From the NCBI GenBank assembly GCA_003254925.1, contig QANZ01008287.1:12157-76156 (forward strand): a stretch of 64,000 nucleotides of DNA, in the 5' to 3' direction. Below are positions 34,682 through 47,330 of this stretch, piece by piece. The stretch comes from Chamaecrista fasciculata (Eukaryota; Streptophyta; Magnoliopsida; Fabales; Fabaceae). Each line of letters opens with the position of its first letter. The first letter of the stretch is position 1. The notes under the pieces were generated by a model. The model ran no database searches, was not told the origin of the DNA, and saw only the letters and a list, made by a program, of their open reading frames with translations. The position numbers and the translations under genes were made by a program.

Positions 34682-34866
34682 TCTATGTATGTGTATATAT
34701 ATAATATAAGTTTGTTTGTTGGTTGATGGGTAGAGTGGAAAACGGATTGGAGGGGGACCTCCTTCAATGAACACATACACAAAGAGAGAGAGAGATGGTT
34801 GGTCTTCTTGTCTTTGACTCAATTCTTGTCTTTTTCCATTTATTTTACTTCACTCACAAGGTAATC

Positions 34867-34902
<36 letters not shown>

Positions 34903-34942
34903 GTATGTAACACTAACAATTTTGCTTCCACTTCACATAATG

Positions 34943-34996
<54 letters not shown>

Positions 34997-34997
34997 N
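34653..34997. repeat. Clustered (AT)n and (CT)n microsatellites in the MYB 5' flank
   Basis: (AT)n lies at about 34653-34678, (TC)n at 34871-34899 and (CT)n followed by (TA)n at 34943-34996. A single undetermined base follows at 34997. The CT tracts lie a few hundred bases upstream of the MYB start, where such tracts are often found in plant 5' regions. Confidence 0.85.
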
Positions 34998-34999
34998 GA

Positions 35000-36100
35000 C
35001 AATAATCACAATTAATTATATATATGTTGTAGTACTTTGGAAGACTTAATTATTGTACAACACATAATTAGCACACTATATATATATATATTATATATTA
35101 TATATAACAGTGTGCCATGAATTAATCTTATTAAATTTGTAAAATGAAGCTGAAATAAAACTTGTCAATTGGCGATTCTAAGCTTAAGTACGTGGATATA
35201 ATTGTATAACTTGAGAAGTGTGACTTAGTAATGCAGTAAAAATTTAGTTGAGTATTACTTTTGTGTTGTTTGATAAGGATTTCTATATATACTTGCTCTT
35301 CAATTCAAGGACTCACTACACGTGTGTTTCTCTTATCCGTTGTAACAGCTGGACAAATATCTATTTTTTCCTACCCCATTCTTAATTTTTTTTTTCATAT
35401 TTAGTTATCTGGTTTTAGTTTTCATGTCAATATATTATAATTAAACCTAGAAAAATGTCAATTGATAATATAATCTAGCTTAATGTCAATTTCAACTTGC
35501 TAATTTTAGCATGATTAAAAAAAATCATCTAAATTAAACTTAATTATTGTAATAAAATCAAATTTCCAATACGAAATTAGAGTAATTAAAATTAGAAAAA
35601 TCAATTATATATATGTCCTAGATATTTGGGCTTAAATATATGTACACATCTATCATTTTCTTCCTGGCTGTCAAAGCTTTATATGTTTGGATAATTCCCT
35701 TTCATTACCTAATCATCTTTCCGACACCCAATTATATTTTCCATACAAAACTTTCCATGAACCACAAAATTAAGGAAAAAGAAAAAGATAAAAAATAAAT
35801 AAAATAATAAAATCCTATTCATCATTCATCAGCAATATATTTGCCTGCAATCTCAGTCATTGTCCATTTCAAGAACATATATAGAGATAGACATACATAC
35901 ATAATACATGGGAGTCTCTGTCAATTAGGAAATGTTTGAAGGGCATTATAGTAATTTCATTAGTCTCTGACAAGGACTCTCATGAGATAGATAAAAGTGA
36001 GTCATCAGAAAAACTCCCAAACTAATCAGATCAGAATTCTTCATATGTTTCAAAAGCATCACTCTCCCAATCAACAGCTGTACTTCTAATATTAATAATA
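35000..36100. other. AT-rich intergenic (distal MYB promoter side)
   Basis: No gene is recognised. The region holds short AT tracts (about 35081-35105). Confidence 0.4.
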
Positions 36101-36103
36101 TTA

Positions 36104-36374
36104 GGCAAAATAGTATTGGTACCCTCAAAGTATAGAGTCAGTTTCAGTTATACCCTCAAAATCTTTTGGGTCAATTATACCCACAGTCCTCTTTTTTTTT
36201 TTTATGTCAATTATATCTCTAATGTTAGGGTACAATCGACTCAAATATGAAATATTTGGAGTACAATTGACTCAAATATAAAACATTAGAAGTACAATTG
36301 ACCTTAAAAAACTTTAGGGATTCAACTAAAACTGATAGACCCCATACTTTAGGAGTACCAAGATTACTTTTGCC
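36104..36374. mobile_element. Family E Mutator-like MITE, second copy
   Basis: Left arm ggcaaaatagtattggtacc with aaagtatagagtcagtttca is inverted at the right as ccccatactttaggagtacc and ttacttttgcc. The flanks ataatatta and gaaatatta match at 7 of 9 positions, a decayed 9-bp duplication. It is a relative of 12222-12406 with a longer centre. Confidence 0.75.
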
Positions 36375-36399
36375 GAAATATTATTATAAATAAATAAAA

Positions 36400-37700
36400 A
36401 GGGAAAATAAATATTTGTGATGCTTGTGTTATGAGGGTGTCCCAAGCAACATTCTACTTTGTTACAAAGACAAGAAAAAACAACTCACCTGGGGATTCTG
36501 TGGCACACCGCCACATTGTACTACAGACAGACACACATGCATTATATTGTACAAGTACTTATGATAATGATGATAATGATAATGGCAATAAAAGTGGAAG
36601 AAGAAGTACTCAAAGAATTGATGAAAATGGAAGTCCAAGGTTAGATTGAATTCATGAGTTTCAACAATTTCGGACAATGCATGCCTTTTAATCAGCTTTT
36701 CTGTCTGAATTTGTGTCTTCATTTGAATCATCACATACATGTGCTATATATATGTAACATATGGGAAATATATATATATATATAATTGAAAACAAAATTG
36801 AGTGTACATTATCACCAAAAGAAGTTCATCACTGAATGCCTGACATATATATATAAATTCATGTGCATATGCTAGTAGCTAGTACTAGTATGTATTATTG
36901 GCAAATGGCAACTTCTCAATTAGGAAAGAGAAGTGTGACAGTAGATTAATCTCTTCTACACACTGCTATGTAGGTATAGTTAATATTTACTATTATTGCT
37001 CTACCTTTTTTCTGAGGGAATTATCAATTATGTATTCTGGCAAGAGAGAATTATTGAATAGATTATATATATAATTTTTTGGCAAAAGAAAAATGTATTG
37101 GTATGGTATCAAGTTGTCAAATTTGAGAGTTTAAGTAAACTCATAAGAATAAGTTGAAGTCAAATTGTAAATTCGTATTATAAAACTGTAAGACTTTATT
37201 TATCTAAATATTAATGATATTGGTGAGTCATTGTATATAGTTAAGTTTAAATAGGATGAAAAAACAAAATTTTGCTTGTATAAATCTAAATTCAATAGCT
37301 ATTAAATAACATATAAATGTGAACAAAAATTTTATTTAATCATTTTTATAAACTATTGAAAGCTTAAAAGTTTACATATAAGCCTGTAATTTTGTCTAAT
37401 TCATTCTTATTACATCAATCTTCAATATTAAATTAATTATAGACTAGATTTCATGAGTTAAATTCTAATTAAAAAAAAGTAAAAAAAAAGTAACGAAAAT
37501 TCATGAGTTTATTACAAATTTATAAGTTTATGATAGTAAATTCGAGGAAATTATTCATTTATAAATTAAAACTCGATTTTGACAATCAAACTTGTAATAA
37601 TATATATATATATATATATTTAAAATAATAGCTCAAAGTAGAGATGACAATAATTTAACACATTTTAGATATTCAATACTATTTAACTAAAGAAATATTT
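36400..37700. other. Intergenic, no supported gene
   Basis: Open frames near 36431-36740 overlap on both strands, have low-complexity (GATAAT)n content and lack family features. I treat them as chance. Confidence 0.4.
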
Positions 37701-37705
37701 GAATT

Positions 37706-37795
37706 CTTTAACTGAGGTGTAGCGGTTTGGCGAGCTACATCCTAGGGAAAGAATCCAGGTTCGATCTCTAGTACTTTACATTAAGTTTTAATATT
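37706..37795 (+). mobile_element. Possible tRNA-derived SINE head
   Basis: The sequence gaggtgtagcggtttggcga resembles a Pol III A box. About 50 nt later comes aggttcgatctctagta, a B-box match. The tail is T-rich with no clear end. It differs from the SINE family at 25642 and 56424. Confidence 0.45.
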
Positions 37796-38224
37796 GTCTT
37801 CAATAATTTTGTTATCAATTTTATCTCTAATATTTCATATTTTAATTAACGTGCGTTTTTCTTTTTTTTAGACTTCCACGAATAATCTTTTGTTGTGTCC
37901 ACAATAAAAACAAACTTTATTCTTTTAGGATATTAAAACTGCATTCCGCAATCAAAGTTATTATGTTACAACCCGATGTCATTTATGGAAAATATCGTAT
38001 ATCAGTTTCTCAATATACACTTTTGATCAAAAAGGAAAATTCTCAATATACACACATGAAAATTGTGATTTCGACAATTAATGTGGTCAATGAGTGCAAA
38101 TATAAAATGGTGGGCAATTAATAGAGTTAAGAAACAAAAGGTGAAGTTGAACAATCTCCAAAACTTGTATTCTTAAATAAATCTCAAGCTAATTAGTAAG
38201 AATCAATAATGGGTTCAAATTAAG

Positions 38225-38345
38225 ATGAATGTGAGAGCAGCAATAATGGTGATAATGATGGGGTTTATGGTCATTTCAATGGCGGTTGTTTCAGGAAGCT
38301 CAAAGAGGACCAATTGAAGAGTGCATGAATGAATGCATGTCGTAA
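38225..38345 (+). pseudogene. Frameshifted small secreted-peptide candidate
   Basis: A 30-codon frame (38225-38317) encodes a Met/Val-rich hydrophobic leader that looks like a signal peptide and then stops at TGA. In the next frame the sequence continues to 38345 with a closely spaced pair of Cys, as in small thionin-like peptides of plants. The frame break suggests a broken gene. A splice donor-like GTAAG at 38342 leaves open that more exons once followed. The rest of the gene is not recognised. Confidence 0.3.
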
Positions 38346-38464
38346 GATTTGTTTTCCTCTGCTTTGATCGTTTGATTATCGGATAATCAATCAATACGAA
38401 CAATAATACTAGCTACATTATCGTATATACATACCTACATATATTTAAGTATGTATATGCATGT

Positions 38465-39390
38465 ATCATTGATCTGACCAAATATGGTCATGGTTTCTAG
38501 TGGCTTTTCATAGTGTTTTATGATGATTTATGAGCTTAATTGCATGATTTAGCTTCTAATTGTGATGATTTGGTTATACTTGTGATTGAATGCATTTTAA
38601 TCCTTTTAGTGTTCAATTATGTGATTTTCTCGGGTTTTATATTAATTTGGATTTTATCTTGTGAATTTGAGATATTACATTAGCTTTATTAGCATTTACA
38701 AGTTAGGATGAAGCCTAACTTGGAAGAAATCACAAGGAAAAGGGCCAAGAAGAGCTGGAATCACATGCTGAAGGACTGAATTGCAAAGCAGAGAAATTTG
38801 TGCTATTTTCGGTACCTCGCCACGAGGGGTGCCGCGGCGAGGTCCGCGGTGAACTCCCAATTTTCTGTGGAAATAAAATGAAACGGTGTGTTTCATGTTG
38901 GACCAAATTTCCATGACCTAACCCGGCCGAGAACCCGAGGAAGACGCGATTTTAGTCCCTTAGAAGCCTCATTTTCAAGGAGGCACACTCTCCTTCATCT
39001 TCTCCATTTTCTCTCATATCCCACCTTCATCCATGGCTATTTTGGAGGTTAGGAGGCTTGGTGAAGCTGAGTTTCTCTCCATGAGTGGCTAGATTCCACA
39101 CCTGGAGGAGGATTGGAGGAGGCCCGAGTTTGGTTCTACACTTAGGGAGTTTTACTTTACTCTTTTTATAGTTTTATATTAGGATTTGAGTTTATCTTGG
39201 TTAGATAGCTTGTTATTCTGATATTGACTGTGAATTTGAGATTGGATTATGAATTCTGAGATATATTGATTATTATTTATCTTGATTACGATCCGTTTGG
39301 GTACGGTGTAGTTTGTTTGACTAGTAATTGAGATAATTTTTTGATAAATCATAGATGCTCATTTGTCTTTTGAGGTTCTAAGGACTATTT
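38465..39390 (+). mobile_element. Probable LTR-retrotransposon LTR or leader remnant
   Basis: A GC-contrasting segment (about 38790-39010, gccgcggcgaggtccgcgg) lies between AT-rich parts. It is followed by a typical 5'-leader-like stretch (ccttcatcttctccattttc) and a long T/A-rich tail. There is no protein-coding frame. The layout resembles LTRs of plant Ty3/gypsy-like elements, but paired ends were not found. Confidence 0.35.
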
Positions 39391-39783
39391 TGATAAAGAT
39401 TATAAACTTTTGGGATTAAAGTGTAATTAAATCAGGACCTATAAGTGCAATGAGGAAATGCTCATGTGTCACTATTTTATGACGTGGCAGCTTCTTTTTT
39501 TTTTTGGAATATAACGGTGTTGACGTGGCGATAACGGGACACGTCAGCGCATAACGGGACACATCAGCGTCTGTTATGGCCACGTCAGCATTTTTGTAAC
39601 CCCAATATGACGGAGGGACCAATTAGTTAGGCGTTTGCAAATTTCGGGGACCGGCTAATACAATGGGTAAAATTCAGGGACCTATCTGTCAGCGAGTGTA
39701 AAAATCAGGGACCGGGAAGTTATTTTACTCTTAATTTATACCTACAATTTTATAATAAATTTATAAATTTACATAAAGATTAA

Positions 39784-40120
39784 GGCTAAAACACATTTTT
39801 GGTCGGGATAATTTTGGCAAAGGTCTCAATTTGGTCCCATAACATGTTTTGTTGCAATTTTGGTCTCATAACTTTGGCAAATGTCTCAATTTTTTTGCTG
39901 CAATTTTGGTCCCATAAAGATGATATGACATACTGAGTTGAATGATGACGTGACAAATATGGGTGAAGTAGATTTAATGGTATATAATGAATAGAAATCA
40001 CCTTGGGACCAACGGTGAGACGTTTTCAAAAGTTATGGGACCAAAATTGCAACAAAAAAAGTTATAGGACCAAATTGAGACCTTTGCCGAAGTTATGAGA
40101 CCAAAAAATGCGTTTTAGCC
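39784..40120. mobile_element. Family A-like Mutator MITE with 9-bp duplication
   Basis: A 337-bp element. Left arm ggctaaaacacatttttggt is inverted at the right as accaaaaaatgcgttttagc. The flanks aaagattaa and caagattaa match at 8 of 9 positions. Long arms repeat ataactttggcaaa-type words. Confidence 0.85.
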
Positions 40121-40129
40121 CAAGATTAA

Positions 40130-41520
40130 TAAACGTATTGCGAGAAAATTGTCTTTCTGTGACAACTTTTGGCTTGATGACTCGAAAAGTCACAATTGAA
40201 ACCTTGATATTTGGTGGCAAAATTTTCGGTCGCCACCTGTGCCCTCAAACTAGTGGCAACGAAAATTTTTACCACCAAAACCAATTTATTTTTTTTTGGC
40301 CTGAACCAAAACCAAATCTTTAGTGATGACAATATTTTTTTTTTTCCTGAAATGACAATGTTCAATTGCTGCATAAGATCGACATCGATGCAAACCAATT
40401 ACTTTATTAACAATATTAGAGGCGATTTCTTTTCACAAATAATGTTTCCAGTGGCAATTAGTACCTACTTATTCTATTTTTGGAGACGGCTTTCGTCGAA
40501 ACAGATACTAATATTCGGTGCCACATATATAAACAGATACTAATACTAGTATTATGTAACTAGTATTATGTATGTGGCAAATATCAAATTTAAAATAAAA
40601 TAAAATAATAAAATTTATGATTATCAATGCATAATAAATTACGCTAAAACAGCGGATTAAAAAACACATGCATTTTATAATAAATTATTTCTTCAAAAAA
40701 TATTATTATCTTAAGAAGTTATAAATTAATCCCTAAACAAGTTGATTTATTGGTAAGGATGATTAAAATATTTATATTAAATACTATTGTTTGAACTTTA
40801 TTTCCAAATAAATTATAAAATTACAATTATAATATAAATTGTTAAATATTTTATATGATGGAGTAATTTAATGACACATTTATATCCATAATTTATTTTT
40901 CAATTTTTATGGTTATACAATAGAAAGATTATAAATATATGTATAAAAAATAATTTATTTAAGAATTTCTCCACATCTAAATTTGTGTATAAAGATTCAA
41001 CTATTCATATGAATTTGTTAACAAATGTTAATTCAATTGATAAGTTGACTCACAATTCAGAAGGTCATAATATCTATTCAAAATAAATGTTATATATATC
41101 ATTACTTTATATTGTGTCTTGTTAAAGTCACCAAAAATTAATTTTATATTTTAAAACTTATGAATATGTATCGTACAGGTGTCGGACACGAACACGTATC
41201 TGACACGATGACACGCCCTCAAATTGAAGTGTACATGCTTTGCTTGAATATGGAACACAAGTACTTTGAACCAATAAATACCTTCAAATAGGCAATGTAC
41301 TGAAAACTGTGAAACCCCTTTAAAGGACAAGCATCATGAGAAGTTGAAAAGGGAGGTGACTTTTATTTGCAAAAAAAGATGGCATTCCCATCCATCCAAT
41401 AAAAATCAAGGACCAACCAAATTATTACAAACAAGAATAAGACACTTTGATTCTTTCTCAAGCAACTGGATGGTAGTTGATGCAGATGAAAACACAAGTA
41501 TTCAGCAGAAAATTGTTGCC
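40130..41520. other. Intergenic region downstream of OSCP
   Basis: A Mutator-like word stretch is followed by GACACG words near 41170-41225 (family of 59485-59793). No gene was found. The last part is the 3' flank of the OSCP gene. Confidence 0.4.
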
Positions 41521-43840
41521 TTATTCGTCGGCAATGTGTGCGGGATCTCGGAGGAACCTCTCCATCTCACGTGCCCTAGTCCTAATGGACATGTCAAAGA
41601 CCTTTTGGCTAAATTCAACCACTAGGCCACCCATTATAGTTGAATCAATCTGAAAATATTATAGAATTTTCATCACAAATTCGTATAGAGGAAGAGGAGG
41701 GACTAGAGAGAAAGCGACAATAGATTTTACACACTAATTTACCTTCTGTTCAAGGTGAACCTTTTTTCCTGCTCCTATGATCTCCTGAATAATTTCCTTC
41801 AGTTCCTTCTCCTCTTGAGGAGGAAGAGGCTGATGTAAACAAACATAAATATTCAAGTAATGCAGCAAATATTGAACCATTTGGGAGGAAATTAAACTGC
41901 ATGACATATTCAGGTATAATTTTATACAAAGGATGCAGCCATTTTCCAAAACTATCCTAGACAAGTCAAAAACTCCTATATAGACAAGTCAAAAACTATC
42001 CTATTACAAAGTAACAAAACCTCCTTCATAGACAAGTCAACTAAAAGAGGACATATACTAATTAGTTCGTAGAAGAAATTAAGGAAACATAAAGAATTAT
42101 ATCATCACTTATGAACAAATTTTAAAAAATGAAAATCCTTTAAAATTAATGAAGATAGAGAAAGGAAAATGGTGAAAGTAAAATGAGTGAGGATGGGAAT
42201 GATAAGGTCACCAACAGAAACTAGTGAGGGAAGATTCAAAAAGACTGTTATGAGCCCAAACAAATAATCAAGAATATGTATGAGAATAACAGGATTTAAG
42301 GAATTAAGATGGAAAACACAATCAGAAAGGCACAGTGAACCCCCATACTCAGGAATCAGAGAGTGTTACGATCCTAGTATTTAATATATTATTATTAGGA
42401 ATAATATATGTATTTGTTAGTATTATTATGTGTTATGTTTTTATGTATGGAAGTTATCATGTGTGGCAGTTATATGGGGTAGTTTTAGGAAATGTAGGTA
42501 GTTATTAGGAAGACTATATATATGTAATGTAAGGATTATTGTGGAATAGGAATGATATAAGATAATTTTCAGAAACTGATTTCTCTCCCTCTCAAGTATG
42601 GAGATTCTCCCTCTTGAGTCCCTCTTCTTCTAACCCTAGATTCTCGGGTTCTAACAGAGAGATATGCAGAAAAACCATTAAACAATGCTAAGCCAGCAAG
42701 ACACTGCCTATCCACCACCAAAACCGCATAATAGTTTTCCGTACCATCCCCCACTCTCCTTTTACTATTTATAAGCCTTCATCATAACAGAATTGCTTAA
42801 CCTCACTCACTGTAGTAATACATGCCTCCTACCAAAATACCCCAAGACTGTTACATAACAACTTTTGACACCCCTCCTTCCTATCCTCTACCTTCCCTAA
42901 TGGACCTTATGGAATAAGCCTTGAGTTTTGAGGCCTGCAAATTCATCTCGTATTAAATTTATAAAATAAACTACAACAAAAACTTTACTTGATTATCTAA
43001 ATGGCTGTTAAAAAAGAAACTGGGAATAGAATAATACATTGGTATGTCGGACATTATGGTATAAGATGTTATAGTTATCTTTAGATAACCATGCTTAATA
43101 TGACAATGAAAATTTTTTGAACTGGTAGCATGTTATATCTCCAAGTACAATGGATACAAAACATAAGCATCACAGATCCCACTCCTAGTACCTTAGATGG
43201 GATGGTGACTATGGTATATTGAACACCTTTAAAATAATTTTGAAATATTTCTGACAAGTTATGGAGACGAAATAAAACCTCTCTACCTTGAGTTTATTAA
43301 TATAAAAGATTAAAGAATAAAGATTATCCAAAACTATGGAAAAAATATAGTCTAATCATATCACTATGTTACTAACACCAATACTAATTTAACTCATTAT
43401 TCTGAGAATAATTATGTAACTGAACTTAATGATGGAAAGTACTCACATGCTGGATGAATGTTTCAAACATTAAAGAGACATCATCAAACAGGTGTCACTT
43501 ACAATGATAGTGCTCACAATGGCTTTCACTTCTCCCTTATGTGCCATAGTCAACTCCTTAAACCTCTTAGCTATAGTTTCCAAGTTTCTTAGCCTCCCAT
43601 TCTCGGCTAATACAGCTTTAAAATAGAAAAAACCATCAGTTAATCAATCACATAAGCAGAAAAGTAATATTTTATCTATAAATAAAGACAAGAAAAATTA
43701 AAAAAGGACAATTGAATGTGCAATTTGTATTGAAAGATATAATAAAATATTAGAAGCAAAGTGCCAAAATAAATCACCTTAACATAAAAAAATCAAAATT
43801 AGTTTGCTATTACATGATTTGTGATCAAATTATAAAAAAG

Positions 43841-43890
<50 letters not shown>

Positions 43891-46141
43891 NAAAAAAAAA
43901 AAAAGAAACTGAAAAAAAATTGCAGGTATGAACCAGATGACAATACAAATTTGATATTCATAATTGGTAAAGTGTAAGTAGAACAGAACCTCAAGAATTG
44001 GGCAAGCCATATAATGATATAAAGACTGTATACGATCCTTAAGTTTAAAATAAAGTAGAAGTAACAAGATTATGGCAATCATAAACACGCACATGAGTGG
44101 ATAACAAATAGTACTTTTGGTTATTGAAACAGACGCCGACAGATCCTCTATAATTGAGGTTCCTGAATTTCTCTGCAATTGGCCATTCTCCCACGTAGTT
44201 GAAAAACAAAAATTGTGTCCAAAACACACTGTTTCACTTAGGAGGGGATGTGTTTTGAGCAATGATGGCCTAATTGCAGAAAACTTTAGGAACCTCAAAT
44301 ACAGAGGATCTGTCCTCGAAACAGACATCTAAAAGAAAAAGGAAGGGAATATTAAAGTCCAAGAAATAAAAGGATAAATGAGAAACCAAATATAACATTA
44401 TATGAAGAAGTAACAAGGACATATTATTCACTGCTGCCAGTATTGGTGTTCCAATGGAAGAAAATAATTCTCATGTACCAATGACATGCCAATTAATTGC
44501 TTAAAGAACAAGCCAACCTCATTATTTAAGTTTAGGCTTATGCATGGTCTATGAAGATAAGCACCTCCTCTTACAGTATAAGATATTTTTAAATGCCCCA
44601 AAAGTCTATGTTTAAGTAATAAACTACATGTGACACTAGTATTGGTCTAAAGAGCCAGAAGATGTTACACTTTTGGAAATCTGAGAAGTTAAATTAAGGA
44701 ATCTTATGAAGTTGTGAACACATATAACAGACTTTTAAATTACAACTAATTTAGTTTACTATTCAATTTTTGTGGCAATGACTTTGAATAAACTCAATTT
44801 TTTATACATTCTTAACTTGCACTCCTGAGAAACCTACTGCAAAAATTACACATCTTCCCTTCTTAATTGTAGAAAGTTACTGCTATAAGATAAACTTAAA
44901 ACCCATAAAAAAAACTCCACTGTTGCTCTTTAAAGGAGGAATGAGATGCTTGTACCACTGACAAAAAATTACTCTTCCAATTCCTCATACTTTGGAAAGA
45001 CTTGGTATAGGTCAAGACATCTAAATTGCACATTCTGTTTTGACCATAATTATTCAATATTCCTCCAAATTCAATGAAGCCTTGTCAATAACTCAACATG
45101 ATATAAAATCTCAATAATTCAAACAAATGAAGCTTATCATACCAAGAAAGTTCTTTGTAATATCTGAAAATTTAGCATCATCGGAAATGGCCTGGATGGC
45201 CTTCATTCTAGTATCTTTGGGCACAGACAAGTCCTTAGTAAATTCTAAAAATTTGGGGCTTCTCTTTGTCGCCTCAACAAGGTCAAGAATCTCAGACTCA
45301 ACCTTCTCCAAGGAATTAGCTTTTACTGCTGCAATATACAAAGCAGAGGCATAATTGCCTGAACCCCCAAATAAAGCCAGAGGCACCTGCAAGATGATCA
45401 AGAAGCATCCATATTCTTAGCATAATTCAATTAGAAATAAATGAATTTAGTAAGTGATACAACATGTTCAGCTAAAACCATTTTGGAAAATCAAAGACAC
45501 ACAGTAACAAGAATGCACATATTCTTTTAACGATTCCTTCCACATCATGTTGAAGACCAGTTTATTGGACTACCTTGACTTTCTGTTCCTTCTGATCAGT
45601 TGGGGTGGCATAATTTCTTGAGGCCTGCAAGTACAAGATGGAGGAAAGGTAAAAACCACGTGAGCGGTAAACCTTATCTACAGAACAGACAACACAATTC
45701 AAGATACCAACAGGCAGAAAATGCAGATTCCTAAAATGCAGATTCCTAAAATATATCAGAAACAGAAGGAAAATTATCAACTTGATTAGAACGTCCGTAA
45801 ATTAAAGGCTTTCATCGCACACCCCACTCATAAAAAAGGGGACAGAAACGAAGATTGTTGTGATACACAGAAAAACTTCAATCAATATAAACAAAGCAGA
45901 TTTCAAAGATTTAACGAAATTTAACACTACTACACGATCGAAGCAAAGGTGGGTCAGCGAATGCGAAAGCAAAGAAACAATTTTTCGGGAGTTTCAGTTA
46001 AAAAGAAACCTGGGAATTTGAAGGGGCAATGAGAAATCGAGGAAGTGAGGATCTTTGGGCAGAGAGAGAATGAGAGGGTAGATGATGGCGAAGCTTGTTG
46101 AAGAGGGAAACACCCGATCTGATTCGGCCACACAATGCCAT
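41521..46141 (-). CDS. ATP5: Mitochondrial ATP synthase OSCP (delta/O) subunit, 6 exons, 251 aa
   Basis: OSCP links the F1 head to the peripheral stalk of the mitochondrial F1Fo ATP synthase. Exons are 46141-46010, 45624-45574, 45386-45143, 43615-43503, 41829-41743 and 41649-41521 (756 nt, one frame, GT-AG). The first about 45 residues are Arg/Ser/Leu-rich without acidic residues (MALCGRIRSGVSLFNKLRHH), a typical mitochondrial presequence. The mature part has VPLALFGGSGNYASALYIAA, VLAENGRLRNLETIAKRF, LPPQEEKELKEIIQEIIGAG and the C-terminal GGLVVEF and MSIRTRAREMERFLR, all family signatures. Length matches plant OSCP of about 250 aa. Intron 4 holds a solo LTR (42364-42656) and a poly(A/T) tract with one N. 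A family B element begins 170 bp upstream of the ATG. Confidence 0.96.
42364..42656. mobile_element. Solo LTR (Ty1/copia-like) in an OSCP intron
   Basis: A 293-bp unit begins tgttacgatcctag and ends gggttctaaca, with TGTTA/TAACA inverted termini. It is flanked by a perfect 5-bp duplication gagag (42359-42363 and 42657-42661). It has a TATA-like tatatatatgtaatg near 42515. No internal retroelement sequence is present, so it is a recombination-derived solo LTR. Confidence 0.9.
43838..43904. repeat. Poly(A) tract in an OSCP intron
   Basis: Over 60 A residues, with one undetermined base at 43891. It may be the tail of a retroposed sequence, but no body with a duplication was identified. Confidence 0.85.
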
Positions 46142-46310
46142 CTTTGAGAAACCTTAATGCAGTGACAATGAGAGAGACACACAGACACAAAGGAACGATG
46201 GTCGGAAATGAGGAAGATGGTGATTCTTTACGGCGGCTGAAGAACGCTGAGCACGATGCTCTTAAAATCACCCAAGAGTGCATACTTCGTCCGCCTTCTA
46301 TTTTTATTTT

Positions 46311-47330
46311 TGGCAGAAACCTCATTTTGATCTCTAATGTTTATTCTAAATTTCATTTTCGTACCTAGTATTTTTTTCTGTTCCGTTTTGATCCTTAATG
46401 TTTCCCAATAGTTTTATTTTGGTCCTTAATAAGTTTCATAATTGGTCCCTAACCACTTAATGTGATCATATAATTTCTGTTTTAAGTTTAAATGTGACAA
46501 AATTATATAGAGGTGAGCATATGTTGGATTAGATTTGGAGAAAATCTCAACCCAACCCACACATCAATATGCAGGTTGGATTGAGTTATGTGATTTTTAA
46601 AACCTAAATTAACCCAATCTACATAACTGTAGTTGGGTTGGGTTGAACTTACGGGTTGAGTCTGTAATTTTTTTTAAAAAATATTTTTGATTTTTATAAC
46701 AAAAAAATATTATTATAAATTTTTTAGTGAATAGAAAGATTTACAAAAAAACAAAATTTAAAAATATATAACTTTTTATATATAAATATAAATCAATTAA
46801 AATACACTCAATAATATATATAAAATTATAAATGTAATATATATATAATCATATACATTTTAGAATTAAAATATTTTATCTATAAAAAACTAATAATATA
46901 AATAAATGAACATATGTAAAAGAGAAAAAAAATTATGTGCGGGTTTACTGGTTGAGTTGGATTGAAAATCCACTAACCCGTAAGAGTGCGGGTTGGAAAT
47001 TGTGAACCAACCCGGTTGGAAATTGTGAACCAACCCAATTCGATGTTGTTGGTGAGTTGGGTTGTTCACTCCTAAAATTAGAGTTGAGTTATTTGTGACA
47101 AGGTTTTTTTTTTTCTAATTGGAGCTATCAACAAATGAGATCGAATCGAACATGAAATTGGGTCTAAAAGTGAGTAGCTCATTTCATGGAATTTGTCGTA
47201 TCTCTCACGTTTCAAATTCGAACGCAACCAAATTGGAATTACAAGTTGCTCTTGACGAATTGTTTCTCTATTTAGTTGGGGTGTCGTTAGCAAATAAGGT
47301 TAAATAGTACTCTGAAATTAGATATGGTCA
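46311..47330. mobile_element. Family B element in the OSCP upstream region, with nested hAT
   Basis: The left arm carries aacctcattttgatctctaa, and ttttgatccttaatgttt follows. The core tctctcacgtttcaaattcg (about 47204) matches other family B copies. A hAT-like element (46509-47074) interrupts it. The right end near 47305 is decayed. Confidence 0.6.
46509..47074. mobile_element. hAT-like nested element, 8-bp duplication
   Basis: A 566-bp element with ends tagaggtgagca and tgttcactccta (9 of 12 inverted). Flanks aaattata and aaattaga match at 7 of 8 positions. Internal words aacccaaccc and ggttgggttg are inverted between the halves, as in the nested element at 22195. Confidence 0.75.

Noticed and set aside
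34653..34996. CT/AT tracts as a functional promoter switch
   Set aside because: They are ordinary microsatellites; no specific regulatory motif can be supported from sequence alone.
36431..36740. Overlapping frames on both strands
   Set aside because: They arise from GATAAT-type low-complexity sequence; no splice or family support.
38696..38914. 72-aa minus-strand frame with Arg/Gly-rich part
   Set aside because: It lies in an LTR-like GC-rich repeat and has no homology signal.
44045..44332. Frames on both strands within the OSCP intron
   Set aside because: Part of the intron contains a small inverted repeat (gacagatcctctataattg / atacagaggatctgtc), which explains the mirrored frames.
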